Positions 49,001 to 61,000 of a stretch of 64,000 nt of DNA are shown in pieces (within the stretch, counting starts at the first letter, position 1; every line of letters begins with the position of its first letter). The stretch comes from Gonatopus flavifemur (Eukaryota; Arthropoda; Insecta; Hymenoptera; Dryinidae), in contig JAFFJZ010000006.1 of assembly GCA_018340375.1 (NCBI GenBank), positions 12,418,001-12,482,000 of the forward strand, in the 5' to 3' direction. The notes under the pieces are model-generated. The model was not told the DNA's origin. It made no database searches and was given only the letters and a program-made list of their open reading frames with translations. Both the position numbers and the translations under genes were made by a program.

Positions 49001-52000
49001 TTTTGCAGGGTCCTTGTGTTCCAAGATGATTGAGAAACTTTTGATCGTTCATTTGGATGGACAGAAACTCATGTCTACCTAACAGGATTTGAACCCACAC
49101 TTTTCTACCTGCCTACCAACTGAAACCTAAGACCTAACCGATGAGCTATAGCGCGACATGTTGGAAGGCCAGCTTGGGTTACTACATATGCTTCATATCT
49201 AGAACACAAGAGGATAAGTCTTGGAAAAACCTCATATATCAATTTCATTGGCTACAATTACAATTATTATTCAAAATCTCAATCAGGAAATTTTTAATAT
49301 AAAGACTTGAAATTTTTCCTGCCAGAAATGACGAAGTCCAATAGAAGTGGAAAATTTCAGTGCAACAGTGATTAAATTCCGTTGCATAGCAACTGGAAAA
49401 TTCCATCACACGACCTGAAAATTGCAGTTCAAAACCTGTATGATTCAATTGCATAGTAACTGGAAAATTCCATCACAAAACCTGAGAATTGCAGTTAAAA
49501 ACCTGTATAATTCCAGTATACCAACGATTAGGTTTTTTTTTCTAAATTCCAAATTTTTTCTCAAGTCCTTTTTGAGGGAATATTTTTCTTTTGGTGCACA
49601 GAACTATAAAATTGTAGTACGAGCCGGTAAAATTTTCGCGAAATCATGGCAAAATTTCAGTACATCATCTCAAACTTGAAAATTCCAGTACAATGACTGA
49701 ATTTTCAGTTATGCTTGGTAAATTTTCAGTAACGTAACAACAAAATCTCTGTACATGTACTGGAATATCCATATTCCAGTACTAGCACTGGAAATTTCCA
49801 GTCCAGTTGCACAATAAATTTCCAGTTTTTTTTTACAGTGTAGTTCAATTTTATTTATGATTAATCGAATGGATAATATGATTTCTTGATGGGAAACTTA
49901 AGAGGTATGACTTATTTTTACTCTAGAACTGGAGAAAGACTCAGTGTACTCAAATGGGTCGAGATTGTGGTGAATAACTTGCAAAAAAAGTTGAATACCG
50001 AAATATCAAGGAAAAATGCGCGAATAGTCCTGGAAAACTTGGAAGTATCAGGGAATTTCGTCAACCTTTTTTTGTGGCCACCCTGGATTCAGAGAGATTT
50101 TTTTGACCAGGGATTCAATAGAATATTTCCACCTGGGCATCCAGCACAGAAGTTTGTAAAGAATCCCGAGCATTATTCATATAGAATCCTATTCGCTCAA
50201 ATGATTGGACATCCTTGTATCACTCGCGAAAAGAATAAACGAGGATTTATCTCACTTACTCGAACATTATATAGATTTGAATACTCGCGATCGAACTGAT
50301 TTGGAACCGGATTTCTTATCACTTTCCATTTCAATGGCGAGTAAAAGGAAAATTTATGATGTTGAAGATTTACGATCTCGACGAAACGACAATGGTGTTA
50401 CAGAATACTCTTCATCGTTGAATCTACTCTTTTCTCCCTACGTCTCGACATAAACATAAATATAATCTCTTTGGTGTGCCGTGTAGGTGCTTAACACAAC
50501 GCGATAAAGCGTACGTACAATACGTACGTGTGAATTTTTATACATCTTTTTCTTGGTCTCTCTTTTTTTTCTTTCTTTGCCGATGCGACACACGTAGGGA
50601 TCCTTGATGGAGGATGTTGTTCGGCGCCAAAGGCTCGACGACCTCTTAACTACACGCGGGCCTCACAAAACCACATCCACCACATATACGCGCAAGCCTC
50701 GCACACGTACGATCCGAATGCATATGAGCATCAAGGAAGAATTCCCTCATCCGTAACGAAGAGGAATTCAATTCGACGACCTCGTCGTCGTCGTATAGTC
50801 GGACGTGAAAGAGAATAGGTGCTTTATAACAACTTTCTTGATTCGCCTTGCGCGATTAATCGAGGGGAAGTGTCAGGACGTGTAATGTCGTTGTCTCATA
50901 TTCACGAATCAAGAGATTTTCATCAACACCCACGAATAAAGTATATACATATAATATACAGCACTCGAATAGAAGAAATATTGTTCATTTTTTGTTGATG
51001 ACAAATGAAATTCAATAAGATTTGGTCAGAACATTGTCCAAGTTTAATCGTAATTTAGTGGGATTTGGCCAGATTCAACGAGATATTCATATGGAAGTTC
51101 TGACCAAATGTCCACGTTTGATTGTAATTTCATGAGAATTGGTCAGAAGCAATGGGTTCTTTGTTAACCAGGGATATTATCCTTCGATTATGTTATTGTT
51201 CGAGTTTTCGTGAATTCAGAAACTGAAATTTATTCTCATTACTTTCATTTATCACGACAAATATATATTCCAAGATCGGCTATATAAAATATATTTATTT
51301 CCCTTCAATTATATTGCGATCCCTTTATTACTGGTCATTTTCACTGAAAGTAACAATATATACATATGCGTATGTATATACGCATTGTAATAAAGTACGC
51401 ATTAAAGATGATCGTTACGACCTTGAGGCGGAATGTTGCCGCATTCCATAGATAGTACACAAGATGAAACTCTGCGAGAATTATTACACTTGAACGTGGG
51501 TGGATTGGATTCGGTATATATACTCACAGATATACACACCAATGTAAATTAAATGTCAAGATTTATCATCGAGTTGTTATTTTACGATACGCTCGATACA
51601 AGATTTTTGAATTTTACTTACAGTCTTGTTCTAGACGAGATATCTCAACGAGATATTAATCATCCCCATTTTTATTCATATATAATATCCGTAATATAAT
51701 AAAACCAGCGTATATCGCGCTCGTGTCTCTTAATCTCATCTATCCCTGGTAGCCTGGTCTTTGTATTCATTCAATTTCATTATTATTATTGTTCCAGTAT
51801 TTTATCATCGATCGAACACACGGAGCTTATATAGGTACGTTTTAAATTCTCGCGAATGTCAAAGTGCAACGAATGCACGCGGTATATAGTGGTAGTATGT
51901 GACGCTGTACGGTTTGGCGGAGGTGCATCGAACTAGGTGCGATAAATTGCCGTAAAATAAGAAGGTAGAACGGGACACCGCGGTATCGTGTTTTCGATTC

Positions 52001-55000
52001 CGTTCAGGTTCTCCGACTCAAGGGAGTCGAGAGTAGAAAAAGAGAGAGAAAGCGCAGTCAAGTCCTGATTCTTGATCACATTTCTTCAATGATTTTTTGT
52101 TTTTTCCTCTTTCTTTCGTTGTAGTCGTCGTCGCCGTCGTCGTAGTCGTCGGAGTCGTCGCAGGGTAGGGACCTCCTTTGTCCGGGATCAACCGTAAAAG
52201 GAGATCCAATTTGTTTTCTGGCCGCTTATCGTAAATCACTGTGGGGTTACAACGGCTACGACGACGAGGCGACCGACGAACATGACCAAACGATCGTAAT
52301 TAAAAGCTTCGTTCTTCTCTTCTTTCTTCCTTTCTTTTCTTTCAGGTATCGTTATTTCCTGGTAGCTTTGATAATGTTCAGGATATCGTAGACAAATAAT
52401 GTTTACCTCGCTTATAAGGTACACTCGCTTACACGATCCAATATTATCGAATCTTTCTTTTGTATCTTGATTTTTGATTGAATTTAGATCGAACGATTAT
52501 TGTATTGTGTTCTGTTTGTTGAATTATTCATAAATCTCACACTTTCTCTTAATCGCATCGGATTGATTTTCTCAAATTTCGCTCTAAGAGAATTCTAATT
52601 GGCCGTGTAAAGTTTGCTTCCGGAATTCGAGTATACGTTTACGCTATGAGCGATGGTAACGAAGAGAAGTGTGACAAGTCCATTCTGGACCTTTTATGGT
52701 TCGAACCTTACCTTGATGTCCAAATGGGCGATATTTCTCTCATGGAGGTAGGCAAGACCTTCTGCTAGCTGCCTCACGAAATGAATGACATCACCTTCGA
52801 GGGGCACTAAATCGCCGTCGATGAGTGTCTGAAGATCACCACCTGGTGCGCTATAAAAAAAAACACACAAAATGAATTCTGAGACGCTGCGATCGCTATT
52901 TATTTTCTTTATCTTTCGAACTTACAATGTTGATAAATCCCGCGTTTTATAGAAGTGATAATCAGAAAAGAAATTTTAGAAGAGAAATCTATGTAATTTA
53001 CATACGTGGAGATCGTGTATTATTATCATTTTATGGGTATAAGCTTTTTGCACCCACGGCGTAGTCTTGGATCAACGATTCCCACTTTTATATTAATTTC
53101 AAACTTCTGTTCAATTTCATTTATTATTATTCATTGAGGAGGTGACCAAGAATAAATGGAAAACAAATTTAGCTGTAGCGGTGAATCCCCGCCCGAGAAA
53201 AAGTGAATTAGATCTAATGAGATCTATATAGATCTCTTGAGATATAAGTAGATCTATATAGATCTCATTAGATCTAATTCACTTTTTCTCGGGCGGTAAC
53301 AAAATTTCTCTTCGAATTTTTCGGACATCTTTTTAAACCTCTCCATATTTTGGGACACTTTTCTGAAAGATTCAGAGTAATTTACAGTCATTCGGTAGAA
53401 GTTGAAGGTATTTTGAATTCCTCGGAATTTTTCTGCTTGAGATTTGAGAAAGCAGAACAAAAACTGTATTCTTCATTTCTGCATTTGTAAAGAACAGTAT
53501 CCTTAAATATCTGTATTGTCGAATATCTATATTCTAAAAGAACTGCCTCCCTAAGAAACTGTATCTTTTATTTCTGTGATAGTAAAGAACTGTATTTTCA
53601 AATATCTGTATTCTCAAAGCACCGTATTCGTAGAGAATACAATTCCTGAATATCTGTATCCTTAAAGAACTGCACTGTAAAACATTTCTATGGAAAACTT
53701 CACTTAAATGATCGAAAGTAATTAACACATACATGCGTTGGGGATTTTCTGTATTTGACCAGAAATTTACTGCAAAATGATAGTAAAAATCCCATGAAGT
53801 GTGGAATTTTCAGTTAAATTTGTGGGAAATTTCATATACATGTATCAGAAATTGAATTCCCATCCCATGACCGGAATTTTCCGAATGCTGCGTATAGGAA
53901 AATTCCAATTATTTTTTACAGTGTGTCTTTCCAAAGAACTTTATTCCTAAATGTCTGTATTTTTGAGGTGATACCAGCGACCCCTGAAGATGCAACCAGA
54001 CCCATTGGTCAGAAAAGGATATAACTAAAACTATTTTGACAAATTACTTTATTGATTGAAGAAGTTCCGTACAAAGCGATATTTTGATTTGATTCCTTCG
54101 TTTTCAAGATGGTCTGTATAGGGCGATCTTCTTCTTTCATTGCTTTATTTTCGAATAATTTTCCAGAAACGATTTGAGTCGGGTTGCAACGTCAGGGGCC
54201 GCTGGTATCCCGTCAATATCTATATTTAGACAGATGAGTATTGAGAAGTTGTTGATTATGGCGTTTGAAGTATACAAGCGATATTTCTTATCGATTTTCA
54301 TTTTATCAACAACACTTCTTGAACAGTCATCCGCCTGAATATGGGTGTTGAGAATACAGTTAAAGAATAAGACAGTCCTTGTAGAATACAGATATTTGGG
54401 AATTAATATGTGCAAGATGTTAGTTTTCTATGAACAGATATTCTAGGATGGAGATATTGAAGCATGCAAGTCTTCAAGAAACGGTTTTTTGAGAATACAG
54501 AAATGAAGAATACAGTTCTTGTTCTGCATTCTTTATAATTCTTGGCAGTCTGTTTAAAACTCTCTGTCTAAAAACCCTTCGAAGTTCATTCATTAGAATT
54601 TCAAAGCTTCTTCTGAGTTTGTTTGAATCTCTTTGAATTTGTCTGAATTTGTCTGAATCTTTCTGAGAACTTTTGGATTTATTTGAATTTTTCAGGGCGC
54701 ACGGAAAAAATAATTTAGCTGCAGCAGCTAAATAGCTAGCACGGACACGGACAGCGATTAAATTAGCTCCTGCAGCTAAATTTTAGCTGATACCGCAAAC
54801 AAATTAACTACAAATGCAAATTTGTTTGATGTAACAGCTAAATTATTTTTTCCGTGCGTTTCAGTGATTTTGATAAGAATTCAAAGTTTTTCAGCGCTTC
54901 AAAAGAATTTTATGGGTTTCCACAGTTTCATTGATTTTCTCAGGTTATTTAAGATTTTTTCCGATTTTTTCACTGAGATTTAGAGTTACGCAGTGAAATT

Positions 55001-58000
55001 GATAAAAATTTCCAGAGAAATTTTTACCCCAGGGAGGATTTTATCAGGTACTCAAGTTAGGCCCTACACCGGAGAAAATGATGTGGTTGATATTTGGATA
55101 GCTACACTGAGAAAAATTCAGAGTTAAATTTCCTATGGGATCATTGGAATGGAGGAAAATACTGACTGCCCAATGAAATTTACTATAATATAGTGAAATT
55201 TAATAGAAACTTGATCAAATTTACAATGTTTTATAGTGAATTCCATCGGAACTCGGTATGTTCCCCCATTCCTATAATTCCATAGTAAATTTCATTCAAA
55301 ATTTTTGTCAGTGCGAAAATTAGCGAAACTTTAGTTTTAGTCACTGCAGAAATATTTCTAGCTATCGAAATATCGAATACACGAAGTAGCTACCACAACT
55401 AATTCTTAGCTATAATCGTAGCTTTGTATGGACCTGATGTTTTCCATATGGAAATTTCTACTATAAGGCTGGTATTTGAATGTTCCTGGGAACTGCCATC
55501 AACGATTTTTCCGAATTCAATTTTGTCTGAAATTTCTCTAAATTTCTCTGAATTTCTTTTTCAGAGATCGATTCACAATTTGTTTCCCTGAAATCCTCTG
55601 GAGTAACAGATCGAAAATTGCATTCAATTCACTTCTCTTTGAGTTTTTCTAAATCTCTCTAAAGAGTTCAGTTTTATTATTCAGGAGGGTTATTTTTTCC
55701 TGCATCACCCATCTTTACGTTTCTCAGATATCTCTCTGGAAGTCCCTGGAAGTTCTGAAATCTTTGACCAAAAAGTTCACTCAATTATCATCAATGGCTC
55801 TACAACTTTCTTAAAATATCCTTTAGAGTTGAATTCTTAATTTCTTCAAATTCATCTTTCTCTAAATTTTTCAGGATTTCTCCAAATCTTTCTGCAACTC
55901 TCTCGAATTTACACCAAAAATTTTACTCAATTTACTTCCCTCAGAATTTCCACGAATTCTTTTGAATTTCTCTGAATCTCTATGAATTCTTTCAAAAAAT
56001 TCTCTAAAGAATCTTTAAAAAGTCCTAAATGTTTCTGAAATCTTGGACTAGAAAATTTCTTCAATTTCCTTCTGAGTTTCTTTGAATTCCTGTGAAATAT
56101 CTAATGCACAATTTGTCCCAATTCCCCTATCTGTAAATTCTTCTGAATCTCTTCGAAACTCCCTGAATTTTTGTATTACTTTGTATCCTCCAGTTCCTTC
56201 TTCTCAACGCACAGTTCCCTTTAATGCACCTGTTTCTGAATTTTCTTAAATTTCACTAAAATTTCCAGAGATCCGGAGAGAGCCATGAAATTAATTGGTG
56301 CACTGTAAAAAATATTCGGGATTTTCCCATACCTATGTAGAGGAAATTTCCTATACTTGTACGGGAAAAGCGAATTCCCGTACACGTATAGGAATTTTCA
56401 CATAAAAATATATTAAAATTGCTATTTTTATGGGATTTTTACTGTAAATTTATAGGATTTTTCCCAAAATTTACGGGAAATTTCCTATCCATGTATGTGT
56501 TAATTACTTCACATACATGTATGTGAAATTTCCTATAAAAATTTTTTACAGTGTGCAGTTAAATTTTAACAGTTACAGCAACCAATTTAGCTACGAAAGC
56601 TAGTTTCTTCACTGCAATCACTAAAACTTAGCCACTTGGCTGCTGGATCTGAATGTTCTCCTCCGTGTACGCAAGTTCCCGCAGGAAAAAGAAATTCGCC
56701 GTAACAGCGAAATCTAATTTTCCTGGGCCTCTTTTGCTGGAGCAGCAAATTCCTCACAATTACAACAAACTGTTTACTATTTTCTTTAGCTTTGGCTGTA
56801 AAGAATCTTTGCTTCAACAGCAAAATTTGTTTGGTATTCTGTATATGATACTAAAAACTTTGCTGCTCCAAATCATCTTGTTATTCTCTCGGCAATCCAG
56901 TTAACCGTAGCAACCAAGTTTTAGCTGGATTAGCAAAAAGATTTACTATTCTGTATGAGATACCTCCATTTGTTGCATTAATACATTTTTTCTCTTCCCG
57001 TTGAACCTCGATCAAGGAAATTTGAAGAGGTTAAAATTTTAAAACGGTAAACGATAGAATATATCCATCTTCAGTTCACGGAGATAAAAGTATTGCTGGT
57101 ATAACAAACTTGTCTGTTAAACTATAGCGCTGACAAAAAAGAATTGCTAGAGCAAGAAAAATGATTGACACAACTAAATTCCTTTGCTCACGACAAATAA
57201 ATTTGTTAATAGAACTACACGGAAAAAATAATTTAGCTGCAGCAGCTAAGTAGCTAGCACGGACACGGACAGCCATTAAATTAGCTCCTGCAGCTAAATT
57301 TTAGCTGTTACCGCAAATAAATTAACTACAAATGCAAATTTTTTTGCTGTCACAGCTAAAATTTAGCTGCAGGAGCCGATTTAATGGCTGTCCGTGTCCA
57401 TGCTAGCTATTCAGGGGCTGCAGCTAAATTATTTTTTCCGTGTAACGTTTTAGCTAATAACACACAGAAAAAAAAACTATCTTGTATCAAGACAATATTG
57501 TTTTCGTTATATATGAAACACGGATTGTCTCAGTTCAATGCAATTTGTTTTGAATCAAACACAGCACAAAACAAAATTCTGGATTCAAAGCAAGTTGCAT
57601 TGAACTGAGACAATCCGTGTTTCATATATAACGAAAACAATATTTTCTTGATACAAGATAGTTTTTTTTTCTGTGCAGTAAATGTTCTTGCAAAGACAAC
57701 AAATTTTTTTGTATGCCCTATGATAGTAACAAACCATTCTTCTCCGGGAGTAATTTAGTTTTTTTTTTTTTCATTATTATAAGCAGAATATGTAACTTTA
57801 CAGAGAGTAACGAAAAATAAAACTTCACGTGCATCTCCCCGCTTCTCCACGGAGACTTCAATGAAAAGCAAACCACGATACATCTGCTAGAATTTTATAC
57901 ACGTATCGTTCGTGTCGCCAAACCGTTAACATGTATATCTATTATATTCCAAGATCAAATTCGGAACATAATAGATATAGAGACAGAATCTTAGAAGATC

Positions 58001-61000
58001 CGACTGGACTAAATATAAATTTATAAGAAAGAATCTCTGAGAGATGACGTGATGTATTTCTTGTGTATATCAGCCAATTTCAATCTTCTCGAGTCTTTTG
58101 TTAAACGCTTGAAACCTGTTCTAGCGAGTGGGTGGTAGACTTGAAGAAAAAAAGCAAAATCGTGTAACGTGTCAATGGATCTCAAAACGAGTCTATTATC
58201 AAAGACTGCAAATTCAGGATAAAATAAACGTGATACAATATTTCTTCTAATTCAATTTCACAGAAAATAAGAACTAAGGCGTCAACATGAACAATTTTTC
58301 AAGTTTTTGAACGAGGGTGTGTCGCTTGTTTATCAAACAGACCCTACATTTATGATGATTTAAAAAAAAACACACCTGCGTTCTAATACCATAATTCTCA
58401 TCAAGTAAAGTCAAAGAAAATTCTTCCAACGAGTTTGTATACTCACTATTCCATAACGAGAATGATTTCTTTAGGAGTTTCGTAAACGTCATGTAGTTTA
58501 ACGACGCGCGGCGATTGAGAGCAGAGGGACAGCAAGGCAATTTCGTGCCTCAATTCAGCACTGCAGTCCGCGTTAAAACGATTTCTGGAAGAATATTTCG
58601 CCGCGTAAAGTATTCCAGTCGATCTGGATCTGCAGCGGTAAACACGTGCCCATTGTCCACTGAAAATACAAATTTTCACTCTGTTAATAATCCTACTTTA
58701 TACAATTCGAAATGAAGAAATTATCGATTCATTATCATTATTGCAAATCGAGACAGAATATTAACTTCGGCATTTCCTGAAATGAACCAGAACGATCCAG
58801 AGGTTTAATGGTGTTTGGTTTTTAATGATCCCAATCGAAGATTCCGGACGTCTTTCTTCGACAAGGTCAACGTTCCGGCGTCTCGCAAGGTTACGCTTAT
58901 AATGTATTTATCCCGCATTTTTCCTTTTATTTAAACGACCGGTGTGGAGTATATGAGATATATTTTATAGCCTTTACAGTCGAAATACTTCGCGACGATT
59001 CGCGATGCTTTTCAATCTCCAAGCTACTTATTTGTATTGAATTATTGATGATTTAAAGTACCTTCTCGATCGCGTTAATCATTTTTCGTTTTCAACTTTG
59101 TATTAATCGCAGGGTCGGAAGATGAATGCGAAATTAATGTGTATTCCACGGCTGAATTTCAGGTACAGTCAACATTATTAGCTTTGTATCATCTTAATAA
59201 TAAATTCTCATTCCGACATTGAGCTTCTTTCTTCCCTGTTGCTGTCAAGTGCAAGGCAATTTGACACAAATTCGAAGCCAATTCATTTGCCGTACAGCTA
59301 AGTTTCAGCTGCACGAGATAATTTAATGACCACTCAGCGCACTGTACAAAATTTTCTTTGTGGATTTACAAAGAAAGTTTAGAAGTTTTTTACACAAAAA
59401 TTTTTTGAGGAAGGAACTTCCAAACTTTCATCCCTGATAGAAATTTGTTCATGTACTAGATGGGGTTCACGTGAGGGCAACTGGATAACAAATTGGAATC
59501 AATGTGTCAATGTGATGAGACAACTGATCGTACAGTAACATTGATAGTCCATCAACACGGTCAGAGGAATAAAAGGAAGCCCCAACGTTTCAATTTGTCA
59601 CTCGGGGTAAATTTTATGGAAATAAATTCAAAAGCAATGTTCTCGACTGGAGATTACATGTCAAAATACATTGTTCTCTCATTCATTTCATTTCAATTTG
59701 AACAACATCCTGGCAATTTCCTGGGACATCTGGATGAGCACAGGCTAGAAACCAACCTAAACCATCTGAGAAAACTAGCTGGGGCCCATCTAATTTCCAA
59801 TCATAATTTCTACCAGGGTTTGTAAATCCAGAAAGAGATTTTTTACAGTGCAGGGTGCTCGCTGTTCGTGTCAGTCCCTCGGCAGCTGCGGTACAATTTT
59901 CTTCCCATGCGAAGATCGAGAAAATACTCGACAGAGTTTCAGGAAGAATTTGTATGTAAATCAAGCGTGACGTTGAAAATCTCATTACAGAAGTTCATTT
60001 CTTCGAACAATATAGACGAGGGCAAAAAAAGCAGTTGGTGTATAGAAAAATATTAGTCAACTCACCCACGCGATGCGTTACGCATATTAAACGTAAATGG
60101 ACCAACCATACTGCTATCCTACTCGCATACGTGAATGATCGTTTGTTCCGCGAAGAGTACTTGCACACATTTTCCAATCTCAAGTGTATTTCAGGTTTAT
60201 ATCTTACACTCGTGTTTACAAATACGATCAACAAAATTGGAGTGTGTTTCATAATCTTTGATCTTAGATTGCATATACTTCACTTTGAATAATTAATGTA
60301 CCAGTTTACGAGATATAAACTCCCAAGTGTTATGTTGACGATAACGGCGCCTACATTGATATTACCACAATTCTACTTTGAATTATTCTGCATTTTGATT
60401 AACTGGAATTTGAAATTTCGTCACACGATTGAATTTCGCGGTCCATTGATATGAAGTTTTGTATTTTTAGTCCAAGATGATACATCAAAAGAGCATTACG
60501 CGAAATGAGATGCTGAAAAATTCCAAAGTGCGTGGGAAGGATCCGAATTTGGGGAAAACAAACTGCAAGGGGTCCAACAAAGAGCATTTTCATCTACAAA
60601 AGAAGAGCCACGATAGGAGATTGAGGATGAACAATGATGATTCAACACGCCTGTCAACAGATTTTAAATGAATGGGAAATGTCGTCAACAAGTGCTATAT
60701 TATACTACGTTTTAATAGAGTTCGTTGGCATCAATATTTCATGTATTCTCGCTCGATTCAAAAGAGAAACATAGATGAAAACAAAAACAAATTCGCTGTG
60801 ACGGCAATTTTGTTGGCTACGACAGCGATTTTTTTTTATCTGTGACAGCAAAAAATGTTAAATTCTTCAGCAAAGTTTGTTTGTTGGGAGCAAACAGTTC
60901 TCTGTTGCTGTCTCCCACATGGCACAAATCTAGTCTCAGTGATATCTCTGCGATATTCTGGAGACATCACTGAGACATTTGTGATATGTGGGCTCTAGCC

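Larger units (their letters stand above)
54540..56280. repeat. Long degenerate TCTCTGAATTT-type low-complexity tract, interrupted
   Basis: Words such as TCTCTGAATTTCT, TTTGAATTTCTCTG and AATTTTTCAG recur across about 1.7 kb. The tract is interrupted by MITEs at 54700-54856 and 55105-55313. A smaller related patch is near 15215-15300. Confidence 0.55.

Noticed and set aside
47833..49679. Paired 69-85 codon frames with near-identical products
   Set aside because: They exist only because the 1103 bp twins are inverted copies; composition follows the repeated CTGGAAATTTCCAGT words and no domain is present.
49886..50453. Open frames reading into a possible kinase or signalling exon
   Set aside because: No kinase or other domain motif is visible, and Drak exons 3 and 4 already join in phase across this intron on the other strand.
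53461..53672. CRISPR-like spaced repeats
   Set aside because: The units are degenerate and irregularly spaced and lie in a eukaryotic intron; they are decayed transposon or simple repeat sequence.
54137..54415. 92-codon frame on the minus strand
   Set aside because: It overlaps the degenerate CTGTATTC repeat region, has no recognisable domain, and has no splice partner.
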